DNA of 64,000 nucleotides. Origin: Pseudomonas putida. Lineage in GTDB: Bacteria > Pseudomonadota > Gammaproteobacteria > Pseudomonadales > Pseudomonadaceae. Each line of letters starts with the position of its first letter. Within the stretch, counting starts at the first letter, position 1. The notes under the pieces were generated by a model that was not told the origin of the DNA, did no database searches, and was given only the letters and a program-made list of their open reading frames with translations. The stretch is from positions 367,584-431,583 of the forward strand of contig NZ_MKZO01000036.1 of assembly GCF_001941965.1 (NCBI RefSeq), given 5' to 3'. This document shows positions 34,421 to 44,033 of this stretch, piece after piece. Made by a program: the position numbers and the translations under genes.

Positions 34421-34452
34421 AAAAAAGCCCGTCCGGAGACGGGCTTTTTTTT
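34421..34452 (-). terminator. Intrinsic terminator of aguA
   Basis: AAGCCCGTC-TCCG-GACGGGCTT followed by TTTT on the minus strand, immediately after the aguA stop. Confidence 0.93.
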
Positions 34453-34461
34453 GACGTCAAA

Positions 34462-35571
34462 TCAACGCTTTACCGGCGCCGGTTGCTGCTGGGTCAGGCA
34501 GTGGATATTGCCACCGCCCAGCAGCAGTTCACGACCGGGCACCATGACCACTTCGTGATCCGGGAAGAGGCGCGCGAGGATCGCTCTAGCCTCGGCGTCG
34601 GCCGGGTCGTTGAAGCTCGGGGCGATGATGCCGCCGTTGACGATCAGGAAGTTCACGTAGGACCCGGCCAGGCGCGAGGACGGGCTGCGCTCCTGGCTGC
34701 CGGCGACCATGTCGACGCCGTCGCACTCGTCCTGGGTGGCGTACATCGGGCCCGGAATCGGCATCTTGTGCACCACGAAGGTCCGCCCCTTGGCATCACG
34801 CTGGCTTTCCAGCACCGCCATGGCCGCACGGCAACGGGAATAGTTGGGGTCATTGGAATCATCGGTCCAGGCGAGTAACACTTCGCCCGGGCTGACGTAA
34901 CAGCAGAAGTTATCCACATGACCGTCGGTTTCGTCGTTGTACAGGCCATCCGGCAGCCAGACGATGGTGTCCACGGCGAGGTTGTCGCGCAGGATGTCCT
35001 CGATCTGCCCGCGGTTCAGGTGCGGGTTGCGGTTGGCGTTGAGCAGGCATTCCTCGGTGGTGATCAGGGTGCCTTCGCCATCGACATGGATCGAGCCGCC
35101 TTCGAGCACGAAGCCCTCGGTGACATAACGCTCGCTACGCTCCAGGCCCATGATCTTGCCGGCCACCTGCTCGTCGCGGTTCCACGGTGCATACAGGCCG
35201 CCATTGAAGCCGCCCCAGGCGTTGAAGCCCCAGTCCACGCCGCGCACTTCGCCATTGTCGTTGATCACGAAGGTCGGGCCGGTGTCACGCACCCAGGCGT
35301 CGTCGTTGCTCAGTTCGACCACACGGATATTCGGCTCGCCGGCCAGGCGCGACACGGCATTCTCGTATTGCGCGGCAGACACGCCGACGGTCACCGGTTC
35401 GAAACGGGCGATGGCCTTGGCCACGGCCGTGTGGGCCGCCTGGGCCGGCTTGCCACCAAGGCGCCAGTTGTCCGGACGCTCCGGCCAGATCATCCAGACC
35501 TGGGTTTGCGGCGCCCATTCGGCGGGCATGTGGAAGCCATCGGCACGGGGAGTAGAACTCAGAGTCTTCAT
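34462..35571 (-). CDS. aguA: Agmatine deiminase
   Basis: 369 residues, the normal length. Converts agmatine to N-carbamoylputrescine and ammonia. Shows the family blocks MPAEWAPQTQVWMIWPERPDNWR, SNDDAWVRDTGPTF, ETDGHVDNFCCY and the catalytic Cys358 in GGGNIHCLTQQ. The usual partner aguB is not adjacent. The gene is followed by its own terminator and separated from the upstream fusion gene by another terminator, so it is monocistronic. Confidence 0.96.
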   Translation of the reverse strand: MKTLSSTPRADGFHMPAEWAPQTQVWMIWPERPDNWRLGGKPAQAAHTAVAKAIARFEPVTVGVSAAQYENAVSRLAGEPNIRVVELSNDDAWVRDTGPTFVINDNGEVRGVDWGFNAWGGFNGGLYAPWNRDEQVAGKIMGLERSERYVTEGFVLEGGSIHVDGEGTLITTEECLLNANRNPHLNRGQIEDILRDNLAVDTIVWLPDGLYNDETDGHVDNFCCYVSPGEVLLAWTDDSNDPNYSRCRAAMAVLESQRDAKGRTFVVHKMPIPGPMYATQDECDGVDMVAGSQERSPSSRLAGSYVNFLIVNGGIIAPSFNDPADAEARAILARLFPDHEVVMVPGRELLLGGGNIHCLTQQQPAPVKR

Positions 35572-35660
35572 GGGGGCGAACCTTGGTGGATGTTCAAGTG
35601 AACGAATTTATATCCGATAAATATCGACAATGAAAGCCGTGAAATAAAATCATCACACAT

Positions 35661-35702
35661 AAAAAAGCCGGTTAAACCGATACAAATCGACTTAACCGGC
35701 TT
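35661..35702 (-). terminator. Intrinsic terminator of the kinase-aminotransferase gene
   Basis: AAGCCGGTTAA and its complement enclose an inner CGATT/ATCG stem, followed by TTTTTT on the minus strand. Confidence 0.9.
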
Positions 35703-35714
35703 CGATTCACGGCG

Positions 35715-38615
35715 CTAGAGCTCTTCTGACAACACCCGGGCGATGCTGTCCACGAAGAAATCGACGCTTTCCCTGGTGGTGCACATCGGCGGCTTGATCT
35801 TGAGGATGTTCAGGTAGTCGCCGGTGGGCTGCATGAAGATCCCCAGGTCGCGCAGGCGATTGCACAGGATCATGGTTTCCTCGCTGGCCGGCTCCAGGGT
35901 ATCGAGGCTGCGCACCAGTTCCAGGCCCAGGTAAAAACCGGAACCGTGTACCGCGCCCGCCAGCGGATATTCATCGACCAGGCGCTGCAGCCGCGCCTTG
36001 AAGTAAGCGCCCACCTCACGGGCGTTTTCCCACAGGCCTTCCTCGGCCATCACGTCCAGCACCGCCATGCCGATCCGGCAACTGACCGGGCTGCCGCCGG
36101 CGGACGAGAAGAAGTAACCCTCGGCTTCGAGTGCCTCGGCGATGGCCCGGGTGGTGATCACCGCGCCCAGCGGGTGGCCGTTGCCCATGCCCTTGGCCAT
36201 GGTGATGATGTCCGGCACCACGCCCTGCTCTTCGAAGCCCCAGAACCACTCGCCCATGCGCCCGTAGCCAACCTGTACCTCGTCGGCGATGCACACCCCG
36301 CCGCGCTCGCGGACCCTGGCATAGACCTGTTGCAGATAACCCGGCGGCAGTGGAATGCCGCCGGCATTGCCGTACACCGGCTCGCAGATGAAGCCGGCGA
36401 GCTGGCGACCGGTGGCGTCCACCTCGGCCAGGGTGGCATCGACATCGCGCACATAGTCGGTGGTGCTGTCGCTGCCGCGGTATTTGCCGCGATAGGTGTT
36501 CGGCGCGGTCACCGGATGCACCCACTCCGGCCTTGTGGTCAGGGCCTGCGGATTGTCGGCGATGGAGGTGGAAATCGCGTCGGTAGCCACCGACCAGCCA
36601 TGGTACGCCTCCAGCACGCTGAGCACGTCGCGCCCGCCGCTGGCGGCCCAGGCCAGGCGAATCGCCAGGTCGTTGGCCTCGGTGCCACTGTTGACCAGGA
36701 ACACCCGGTCCATGCCCTTCGGTGCCAGGGCCAGCAGGCGCTCGGAGAATTCGGCGATGGCTGCATAGTGGAAGCGCGAGTTGGTGTTGAGCAACGACCA
36801 TTGTTTCGCGGCCTCGCTGACCATGCGCGGGTGACCGTGGCCGAGCACGGCGACGTTGTTGAGCATGTCGAGGTAGGAGCGCCCCTGCAGGTCGATCAGA
36901 TAATTGCGCCAGCCACGCTCGATCTGCGGCGGCTGCTGATAGTAGTGCTTCTGCGAGCGGGCGAAGCTGGCGTCGCGGCGCGCCAGCAGGGCTTGCGCAT
37001 CACCCAGGGGCGCGGCATCGCAGTCAAAACCGAGCAAACCCGCCGGCGACGGACAGACCGCCTGCCAGGCCCCGGCCCGCGAGGGCACGACAAAGGCTGG
37101 TGGTCGCAGGCCCGGGACCCGGCACAGCTGCACCGTGAGGCTGTCGCCGCTTTGCCCGAGGCCCTGCCCGGCTTCGACCGCTTGCCCGTCCGCCAGCACG
37201 TCACCACAGCCCCACAGCCACAGGCTGAGCTGCGCACCCTGCAGGCAGCCGCGGTTCGGGCCATCGACCTGCCAGGTGCCAGCGAATGGCGCGACCAATG
37301 GGGTGCCCTGGGCCAGATGCAGCTCCACCTGCAAGGCGAAGGTTTCCGGCTCGCGCGGGTTATCGATATGGGTACGGGACAGGCGGTACTGGCCATACAG
37401 CGAAGAGGCCGGGGCCGGCGTTTGCAGCAGCAGTTGCTGGTCGATGCCCGGGGCTTCCCAGTTGCCGGCGCTGAAATGCTCGCTGAGCACGCCGAGATCG
37501 ACCCGGTTCACCGCCTGCCCGCTCAAACCCGCGACCAGCGGCAGGCAATTGCCCGGCAGCGAGCACTCAGGCTCAAGGCCGACGGCCTGGAAGATCGCCG
37601 CCTCCATCAGGGCGAACGGCACGCTGTCGGCGACCTCGAAGATTTCCCATTCATGCGCCAGGTTGTCGCGGATATACGCATTGCCGGGCTCGACGCTCAC
37701 CTGCTGCTCGCTGCTGAGCACCAGCACCGCGGCACGGGCGACGATCAGCGGCCAGAGCGCCTTGAGTTCGGCCTCGGTCAGCGGGTTGATGGCGTGATAG
37801 GCGGCCACTGCCGGGAGGATCCGCAGCGGATCGCCTTCGGCATGGTGCAGCAGCGCGGCGCAGGTCACCGACAGGTCGGCGATGCGCCAGGTGTGCAGCA
37901 GGTCGCCGAAATCGATCACCCCCTGCAACTGCCACTCGCGTTCGCCGTCGCGTTGCCAGACGGCATTGTCGTCGGTGATGTCCAGATGCACCGCCTGCCG
38001 CGGCAGGTCGGCCTGCACTGCGGCCAGTGCCTCCTGCGCCTGGGCGGCGGCAGCCTGCACCCGTTGCTTGCGCGGGCCCTCGGCGAGCACCGGCACCAGG
38101 TGGGCGATCAGCGCCTGGGCATGCTGAGGGTCCCATTGCAGGGTGCGGGTCAGGCCCGGGTGGCTGAAGTCGGCGAGGGCCCGGTCGACCCGGGCACACA
38201 GGGCGCCCAGCTCGGCGATCAGGCGCGGCGGCAGGTGCTTGAGCCGAGTCAGGGTCTGGCCGTCTATATAGTCGAGCAGGCGAGCGCGCACGCTCTGGCC
38301 ATCGATGTCCAGCGCGAGCAACTGCTCACCGGACAGCGTCGCCCGTACCGCCGGTACCGGCACACCGCGCTCGCGCAAATAGCCGAGGGCTGCATGCTGG
38401 GCCTCCAGTTCCACTGCCGAATAACTGCCATGGCAGACCTTGAGCACATAACGACCCTGCGCGCTGTCGACGCGGAAATTCAGGTCCTGCTGACTGCCCA
38501 GCGCCTGCAGCGCGCCATCCACTCCATAGTGCTGGTTGAGCAAGGCGCGGGCCTGGCGTTCGCTAAGGGTGGGGCAAGGCTGGCTTGCTCGGCTGAGAAG
38601 AGTGCTGAGGGGCAT
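35715..38615 (-). CDS. Aminoglycoside-phosphotransferase-like kinase / M23-like / class III aminotransferase fusion
   Basis: 966 residues in three parts. Residues about 25-330 are an APH-type kinase with Brenner motif HLDITDDN (about 210) and VIDFGD. About 390-520 is a degenerate M23-like (lysostaphin fold) domain, GTPLVAPFAGTW, without a clear metal site. About 550-966 is a class III aminotransferase with GTEANDLAIRLAW and PLP lysine 808 in MAKGMGNGHPLG. The aminotransferase resembles the phospho-lyases ETNPPL/PHYKPL, which act on phosphorylated amines. Kinase plus phospho-lyase in one chain suggests phosphorylation then elimination of an amino alcohol. Monocistronic. Confidence 0.85.
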   Translation of the reverse strand: MPLSTLLSRASQPCPTLSERQARALLNQHYGVDGALQALGSQQDLNFRVDSAQGRYVLKVCHGSYSAVELEAQHAALGYLRERGVPVPAVRATLSGEQLLALDIDGQSVRARLLDYIDGQTLTRLKHLPPRLIAELGALCARVDRALADFSHPGLTRTLQWDPQHAQALIAHLVPVLAEGPRKQRVQAAAAQAQEALAAVQADLPRQAVHLDITDDNAVWQRDGEREWQLQGVIDFGDLLHTWRIADLSVTCAALLHHAEGDPLRILPAVAAYHAINPLTEAELKALWPLIVARAAVLVLSSEQQVSVEPGNAYIRDNLAHEWEIFEVADSVPFALMEAAIFQAVGLEPECSLPGNCLPLVAGLSGQAVNRVDLGVLSEHFSAGNWEAPGIDQQLLLQTPAPASSLYGQYRLSRTHIDNPREPETFALQVELHLAQGTPLVAPFAGTWQVDGPNRGCLQGAQLSLWLWGCGDVLADGQAVEAGQGLGQSGDSLTVQLCRVPGLRPPAFVVPSRAGAWQAVCPSPAGLLGFDCDAAPLGDAQALLARRDASFARSQKHYYQQPPQIERGWRNYLIDLQGRSYLDMLNNVAVLGHGHPRMVSEAAKQWSLLNTNSRFHYAAIAEFSERLLALAPKGMDRVFLVNSGTEANDLAIRLAWAASGGRDVLSVLEAYHGWSVATDAISTSIADNPQALTTRPEWVHPVTAPNTYRGKYRGSDSTTDYVRDVDATLAEVDATGRQLAGFICEPVYGNAGGIPLPPGYLQQVYARVRERGGVCIADEVQVGYGRMGEWFWGFEEQGVVPDIITMAKGMGNGHPLGAVITTRAIAEALEAEGYFFSSAGGSPVSCRIGMAVLDVMAEEGLWENAREVGAYFKARLQRLVDEYPLAGAVHGSGFYLGLELVRSLDTLEPASEETMILCNRLRDLGIFMQPTGDYLNILKIKPPMCTTRESVDFFVDSIARVLSEEL

Positions 38616-38826
38616 GGCGGAGACCTCGGTTTTTTTGCGCTATATCGCCATCAGCCCTGCCATTAAGCAAGTGCAGTGGTTAAAATTACGCACAATTGAC
38701 CGTGATTTCGTTGCGTAAAACGGCACGAAACGGTTATCCGGCGCAATCTGCTTGCACGCACCCGCCGGTGCCCACAAGCTATGCGCTTTTTGCTCAATGT
38801 CAGTTATGGAAGAAAGGCAGCCAAAC
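38616..38826. other. Divergent promoter region between the fusion gene and rmlB
   Basis: 211 bases, AT-rich at 38640-38720. TTGACC at about 38695 and several AT hexamers are present, but I cannot assign a paired -35/-10 for either direction. Confidence 0.4.
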
Positions 38827-39909
38827 ATGCGAATTCTTATCACCGGCGGAGCCGGGTTCATCGGTTCGGCGCTGGTTCGCCATCTAATCGACAACACCGA
38901 GCACGAAGTGCTCAACCTTGACAAGCTGACCTACGCCGGCAACCTGGAATCGCTGCAGAGCATCGTGACCAATACCCGCTACGAGTTCGTCCAGGCCGAT
39001 ATCGTCGACCAGGCAACCGTCAGTGCCGTGCTCGAGCGCTTCAAGCCTCACGCGATCATGCACCTGGCAGCAGAGTCCCATGTCGACCGTTCCATCGATG
39101 GTCCTTCGGACTTCATCCAGACCAATATCGTCGGCACCTACAGCCTGCTGGAAGCCGCTCGCGGCTATTGGTCCAAGCTCCCGGCCGGCGAGCGTGAAGC
39201 CTTCCGCTTCCACCATATCTCCACTGACGAAGTGTACGGCGACCTGCATGGCGTCGACGACCTGTTCACCGAAACCACCCCGTACGCCCCCAGCTCCCCG
39301 TACTCGGCGAGCAAGGCCGCATCCGACCATCTGGTCCGCGCCTGGAACCGTACCTACGGCTTGCCGGTGCTGCTGACCAACTGCTCGAACAACTACGGGC
39401 CGTTCCACTTCCCGGAAAAACTCATTCCACTGGTGATCCTCAACGCCTTGGCGGGCAAAGCGCTGCCGGTCTACGGCAACGGCCTGCAAGTGCGTGACTG
39501 GTTGTTCGTCGAAGACCACGCGCGCGCCTTGTTCAAGGTCGTGACCGAGGGTGTGGTCGGCGAGACCTACAACATCGGCGGCCATAACGAACAGAAGAAT
39601 ATCGACGTAGTGCGCGGCATCTGCGCGCTGCTCGAAGAGCTGGCGCCACAGCGTCCGGAAGGCGTGGCCAACTACGCCGACCTGATCACCTACGTCAAGG
39701 ATCGCCCTGGCCACGACCAGCGCTACGCCATCGACGCCAGCAAGATCGAACGTGAGCTGGGCTGGGTTCCCGAAGAAACCTTCGAGACCGGCCTGCGCAA
39801 GACCGTCCAGTGGTATCTGGACAACCTGGAATGGTGCCGCCACGTGCAGGACGGTAGCTACCAAGGGCAACGCCTGGGCACCTCCGACTTCAAGGACCTG
39901 ATTGCATGA
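38827..39909 (+). CDS. rmlB: dTDP-glucose 4,6-dehydratase
   Basis: 360 residues. Second step of dTDP-L-rhamnose synthesis for LPS core/O-antigen and rhamnolipid. NAD-binding GGAGFIG (7-13), STDEVYGDL and catalytic YSASK are present. ATG 38827 follows AAAGG; the longer frame to 38752 is unlikely. First of four genes overlapping by 4 bases each: rmlB-A-C-D. Confidence 0.97.
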   Translation: MRILITGGAGFIGSALVRHLIDNTEHEVLNLDKLTYAGNLESLQSIVTNTRYEFVQADIVDQATVSAVLERFKPHAIMHLAAESHVDRSIDGPSDFIQTNIVGTYSLLEAARGYWSKLPAGEREAFRFHHISTDEVYGDLHGVDDLFTETTPYAPSSPYSASKAASDHLVRAWNRTYGLPVLLTNCSNNYGPFHFPEKLIPLVILNALAGKALPVYGNGLQVRDWLFVEDHARALFKVVTEGVVGETYNIGGHNEQKNIDVVRGICALLEELAPQRPEGVANYADLITYVKDRPGHDQRYAIDASKIERELGWVPEETFETGLRKTVQWYLDNLEWCRHVQDGSYQGQRLGTSDFKDLIA

Positions 39910-40781
39910 CCAAAGGTATCGTCCTGGCGGGTGGCTCCGGCACCCGTCTGCACCCCATCACCCTCGGCGTTTCCAAGCAACTGCTGCCGATCTACGACAA
40001 GCCGATGATCTACTATCCGATCTCGGTCCTGATGCTCGCCGGCATTCGCGAGATCCTGCTGATTTCCACACCACAGGATCTTCCGCAATACCGCCAGTTG
40101 CTGGGCGACGGCAGCCAGTTCGGTGTCGAGATCAGCTACGCCGAACAACCGTCTCCGGACGGTCTGGCCCAAGCGTTCCTGATCGGTGAAGAGTTCATCG
40201 GCAACGATTCGGTCTGCCTGGTACTGGGTGACAACATCTTCCACGGCCAGGGCTTCACTCCACAACTGGTCAAGGCCGCCAGCCATGCCAAGGGTGCCAC
40301 CGTCTTCGGTTATTGGGTCAAGGATCCGGAGCGTTTCGGCGTGGTGGAATACGACGCCGAAGGCCGTGCCATGTCGATCGAAGAAAAACCCAAGCAGCCC
40401 AAGTCGAGCTACGCGGTCACTGGTCTGTATTTCTATGACAACGACGTGGTCAACATCGCCAAGGCGGTCAAGCCATCGCCACGGGGCGAACTGGAGATCA
40501 CTGACGTCAACAATGCCTACCTCAAGCGCGGCGACCTGCGGGTCGAACGCCTGGGCCGTGGTTTTGCCTGGCTCGACACCGGCACTCACGACAGCCTGCT
40601 GGAAGCATCGCAGTATGTGCAAACCATCGAGCATCGCCAGGGCCTGAAAGTCGCCTGTCTGGAAGAAATCGCCTATCAGCACGGCTGGATCAACTCCGAA
40701 CAACTGACCGTACGGGCAGAAGCTCTGAGCAAAACCGGCTATGGTCAATATCTGCTTGGATTGATGAGCAAGACACGATGA
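39906..40781 (+). CDS. rmlA: Glucose-1-phosphate thymidylyltransferase
   Basis: 291 residues. First step: glucose-1-phosphate + dTTP to dTDP-glucose. N-terminal nucleotide-binding GIVLAGGSGTRLHPITLGVSK and LGDNIFHGQG with metal-binding Asp. ATGA overlap with rmlB. Feedback-inhibited by dTDP-rhamnose in the family. Confidence 0.98.
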   Translation: MTKGIVLAGGSGTRLHPITLGVSKQLLPIYDKPMIYYPISVLMLAGIREILLISTPQDLPQYRQLLGDGSQFGVEISYAEQPSPDGLAQAFLIGEEFIGNDSVCLVLGDNIFHGQGFTPQLVKAASHAKGATVFGYWVKDPERFGVVEYDAEGRAMSIEEKPKQPKSSYAVTGLYFYDNDVVNIAKAVKPSPRGELEITDVNNAYLKRGDLRVERLGRGFAWLDTGTHDSLLEASQYVQTIEHRQGLKVACLEEIAYQHGWINSEQLTVRAEALSKTGYGQYLLGLMSKTR

Positions 40782-41323
40782 AGGTCACCACCAGTACGCT
40801 ACCCGACGTCCTGATCATCGAACCGAAGGTGTTCGGCGATGCGCGAGGTTTTTTCTACGAAAGCTTCAACGAGCGTGAGTTCGCGGCACAAACCGGCGTC
40901 AACGCTCATTTCGTCCAGGACAATCACTCGCGCTCGCAGAAAGGCGTGCTGCGTGGTCTGCATTACCAGATCGAACATGCTCAAGGTAAAGTGGTGCGGG
41001 TCACGGCCGGCGAAGTACTCGACGTCGCCGTTGACCTGCGCCGCAGTTCTCCGAATTTCGGGCGCTGGACCAGTATCCGCCTGTCGGCGGAGAACAACCG
41101 GCAGCTGTGGATTCCGCCTGGGTTTGGTCACGGTTTCGTGGTCCTGACCGACTACGCCGAGTTCCTCTACAAGACCACCGATTACTACTATCCGGAAGCC
41201 GAGCGCTGCGTACGCTGGGACGATCCGACACTGGCCATCGACTGGCAACTCGAGGGCACGCCGCTGCTCTCGGCCAAGGACCAGAACGGCAAGCTGCTGA
41301 AAGACGCGGACCTGTTCCCATGA
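40778..41323 (+). CDS. rmlC: dTDP-4-dehydrorhamnose 3,5-epimerase
   Basis: 181 residues, cupin fold. Third step of dTDP-rhamnose synthesis. QDNHSRSQKGVLRGLHYQ carries the catalytic His; WIPPGFGHGF and the Tyr-rich YKTTDYYYPEAE are typical. ATGA overlap with rmlA and with rmlD. Confidence 0.98.
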   Translation: MKVTTSTLPDVLIIEPKVFGDARGFFYESFNEREFAAQTGVNAHFVQDNHSRSQKGVLRGLHYQIEHAQGKVVRVTAGEVLDVAVDLRRSSPNFGRWTSIRLSAENNRQLWIPPGFGHGFVVLTDYAEFLYKTTDYYYPEAERCVRWDDPTLAIDWQLEGTPLLSAKDQNGKLLKDADLFP

Positions 41324-42180
41324 AGATCCTCGTCTGCGGCCGCAACGGCCAGGTGGCCCAGGCCCTGCAGCAGACCCTGGGTGACCTGGGCGAACTGCAC
41401 GTCCTCGGCCGCGACCAGCTCGACCTCGCCCACCCCGAACGCATCGCCGACCGGGTCCGAGCCATCGCCCCCGACCTGATCATCAACGCCGCCGCGCATA
41501 CGGCGGTGGACCAGGCCGAGAGCGAGCCGGAGCTGGCCTTCGCGATCAATGCCCAGGCGCCAGGCGTCTTCGCCGAAGAAGCCGCGCGCCTGGGCATCCC
41601 GCTGATCCACTACTCCACCGACTACGTCTTCGACGGCAGCAAGCAAGGCCGCTACACCGAGGACGACGCGACCAATCCGCTGGGCGTTTACGGCCAGAGC
41701 AAGCTGGCGGGCGAACAGGCGATTGCTGCGGTCGGCGGGCAGCACCTGATCCTGCGCACCAGCTGGGTCTACTCGACACACGGCCGCAACTTCCTGCTGA
41801 CCATGCAGCGCCTGCTGCAGGAAAAGCCGGAACTGCGCGTGGTCGCCGACCAGATCGGCGCGCCGACCTGGGCCGGGACTATCGCCAACAGCACCCGCCA
41901 ATTGATCCAGCGCTGGCAGGCCGGCCAGGCCGGGGCCTGGGGCGTGTACCACCTGACCGCCGAGGGTGAAACCTCGTGGTTCGGTTTCGCCCAGGCCATC
42001 GGCGAGCAGTTGAAGGCCCAGGGCAAGCCCTGCGCCAACCTGGTGCCGATCCCGTCCAGCGAGTACCCGACGCCGGCCCGCCGGCCGTTGAACTCGCGCC
42101 TCGATTGCAGCCGCCTGCAACGCGAGTGGCAGGTCAGCCAGCCCGACTGGCACCAGGCGCTGATCGACTGCCTGAAGTAG
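41320..42180 (+). CDS. rmlD: dTDP-4-dehydrorhamnose reductase
   Basis: 286 residues. Last step of dTDP-L-rhamnose synthesis. NADPH site GRNGQVAQAL near the start, STDYVFDGS, catalytic YGQSKLAGE. The start at 41320 is fixed by the 4-base overlap with rmlC. A terminator follows directly. Confidence 0.97.
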   Translation: MKILVCGRNGQVAQALQQTLGDLGELHVLGRDQLDLAHPERIADRVRAIAPDLIINAAAHTAVDQAESEPELAFAINAQAPGVFAEEAARLGIPLIHYSTDYVFDGSKQGRYTEDDATNPLGVYGQSKLAGEQAIAAVGGQHLILRTSWVYSTHGRNFLLTMQRLLQEKPELRVVADQIGAPTWAGTIANSTRQLIQRWQAGQAGAWGVYHLTAEGETSWFGFAQAIGEQLKAQGKPCANLVPIPSSEYPTPARRPLNSRLDCSRLQREWQVSQPDWHQALIDCLK

Positions 42181-42185
42181 CGCAT

Positions 42186-42213
42186 AATGCGCCAGACCTT
42201 TCTGGCGCATTTT
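42186..42213 (+). terminator. Intrinsic terminator between rmlD and dctB
   Basis: ATGCGCCAGA-CCTT-TCTGGCGCAT then TTT. It ends 6 bases before the dctB ATG, so the dctB message either starts inside or passes through this hairpin. Confidence 0.82.
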
Positions 42214-42218
42214 CCGCG

Positions 42219-44033
42219 ATGACCATGACCCCCAGCCTTCCCCGCCGTCCCCGCTGGCGCAGCCTCGCCCTTCTGGCCCTGTGCCTGGCGCCGCTGCTCT
42301 GGCCGCTGAACCGCCTCGCCGAGCACTACTACCAGGACGAACTGGCCAGCCAGAACCGCCAGACCCTCGACCTCTACGTCGCCAACCTGCTCGGTACCCT
42401 GCGCCGCTTCGAGGCCTTGCCACAGATCCTCGGCGACCTGCCGACCCTGCGCGACGTGCTGGCCGACCCGCTGCGCCTGGAATTCCAGACCAACGCCAAC
42501 CGCCGCCTGAAGGAGATCAGCAGCCAGACCGGTGCCGAAGTCATCTACCTGATGGACGCCAAGGGCAACACACTGGCCGCCTCCAACTGGGACAAGAAGG
42601 ACAGTTTCATCGGTCGCAACTTCTCCTTCCGCCCGTACTTCAGCGACGCCACCGCCGGGCGCCTGGGGCGCTTCTTCGGCCAGGGCACCACCTCGGCCAA
42701 GCGCGGCTACTTCTTTGGTGCGCCGGTGTGGGACAACGGCCAGGTGATCGGCGTGCTGGTGGTCAAGGTCGACCTCGACCACACCGAGACCCTCTGGGGC
42801 AAAAGCCCGGAACAACTGCTGCTGACCGACAGCAACGGCGTGGTAGTGCTGACCTCGCGCCCGGAATGGCGTTTCCGCGCCACCCGGCCGCTGAGCGATG
42901 AAGACCGCCAGTCGATCACCGCAATCCAGCCCTACCCGACCCAGGAGCCGCAACCGCTCAACCTCAACCGCCAGGCCTGGCTGATCCAGACCCGCTCGAT
43001 TCCGGAAACCGGCTGGGAAGTGAACATCCTCGCGCCAAAGGTGCTGGTGGACCGTTCGGTCAGCACGGTGATGGCCGTGGGCGGCGCCACCCTGCTGGTG
43101 GTGATGCTGCTGGTCGGCCTGGTCATGCAGCGGCGCCGCCACTACATGGACCGCATCGATTTCGAAGCCCGCGCCCGCCACGACTCGGAAAAGCGTGTGG
43201 TCGAGCGCACCGCCGACCTCGAAGGCCTCAACCGCCGCCTGAAAAGCGAGGTACTCGAGCGCGAACAGGCCCAGCAGGAGGCCGCACGCGCCCAGGACGA
43301 ACTGGTCCAGGCCGGCAAGCTGTCGGTGCTCGGGACCATGTCGGCGAGCATCAGCCACGAGCTCAACCAGCCCCTGGCAGCGATCCGCAGCTACGCGGAA
43401 AACGCCGAGATCCTTCTCGACCACCAGCGCATCGACGACGCCCGCGGCAACCTCAAGCTGATCAACGAACTGACCGGGCGCATGGCTTCGATCATCGCCC
43501 ACCTGCGGGCCTTCGCCCGCCGCGACCGTCACGCTCCGGAAAGCGTGGCCCTGCAACCGGCGCTGGACGACGCCCTGGCGCTGCTGGCCAAGCGGCGTCG
43601 GGCCATGGCCGTGGAGCTGATCCGCGACCTGCCGGAAGCCACGCTGTGGGTCCAGGCCGGGGAAACCCGCCTGCGCCAGGTGCTCGGCAACCTGCTGGCC
43701 AACGCCCTCGACGCCCTCACCGAAAAGGCCAACCCGCGCAAGCTGTGGCTAAGTGCCGAACGCCGCGATGACTACGTCTACCTGACGATCCGCGACAACG
43801 GCCCAGGCTTTACCAGCCAGGCCATGGCCCACGCCCGCGAGCCGTTCTTCACCACCAAGACCCGCACCCAGGGCCTTGGCCTGGGCCTGGCGATCTGCGA
43901 CACGCTGATGCGCGCCCTCGGCGGCGAGTTGTTGCTGGCCAACCACCCGGAGGGCGGCGCGCTGCTGACCCTGCAACTGCGCGTGGCCAAGCCCGGCGCC
44001 AACCTACAGACTTCCGAGGACTCCCTGGCATGA
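42219..44033 (+). CDS. dctB: C4-dicarboxylate sensor histidine kinase DctB
   Basis: 604 residues. Transmembrane helix at about 12-30, periplasmic double-PAS sensor (about 35-290, with SNWDKKDSFIGRNFSFRPYF and GRFFGQGTTSAKRGYFFGAPV), second helix near 290-310, coiled coil, then H-box SISHELNQPLAAIRSYAENA with phosphorylatable His, and the ATP-binding N, G1 and G2 boxes (LGNLLANALDAL, DNGPGF, GLGLGLAI). No ribosome site precedes the ATG; the rmlD terminator abuts it. Overlaps dctD by 4 bases. Senses succinate, fumarate or malate. Confidence 0.93.
   Translation: MTMTPSLPRRPRWRSLALLALCLAPLLWPLNRLAEHYYQDELASQNRQTLDLYVANLLGTLRRFEALPQILGDLPTLRDVLADPLRLEFQTNANRRLKEISSQTGAEVIYLMDAKGNTLAASNWDKKDSFIGRNFSFRPYFSDATAGRLGRFFGQGTTSAKRGYFFGAPVWDNGQVIGVLVVKVDLDHTETLWGKSPEQLLLTDSNGVVVLTSRPEWRFRATRPLSDEDRQSITAIQPYPTQEPQPLNLNRQAWLIQTRSIPETGWEVNILAPKVLVDRSVSTVMAVGGATLLVVMLLVGLVMQRRRHYMDRIDFEARARHDSEKRVVERTADLEGLNRRLKSEVLEREQAQQEAARAQDELVQAGKLSVLGTMSASISHELNQPLAAIRSYAENAEILLDHQRIDDARGNLKLINELTGRMASIIAHLRAFARRDRHAPESVALQPALDDALALLAKRRRAMAVELIRDLPEATLWVQAGETRLRQVLGNLLANALDALTEKANPRKLWLSAERRDDYVYLTIRDNGPGFTSQAMAHAREPFFTTKTRTQGLGLGLAICDTLMRALGGELLLANHPEGGALLTLQLRVAKPGANLQTSEDSLA

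Noticed and set aside
35946..38666. 906-codon open frame antisense to the kinase-aminotransferase fusion
   Set aside because: Shadow frame of a GC-rich gene: Gln/Arg/Ala/His-rich with no domains and no ribosome site. The sense strand carries complete motifs.
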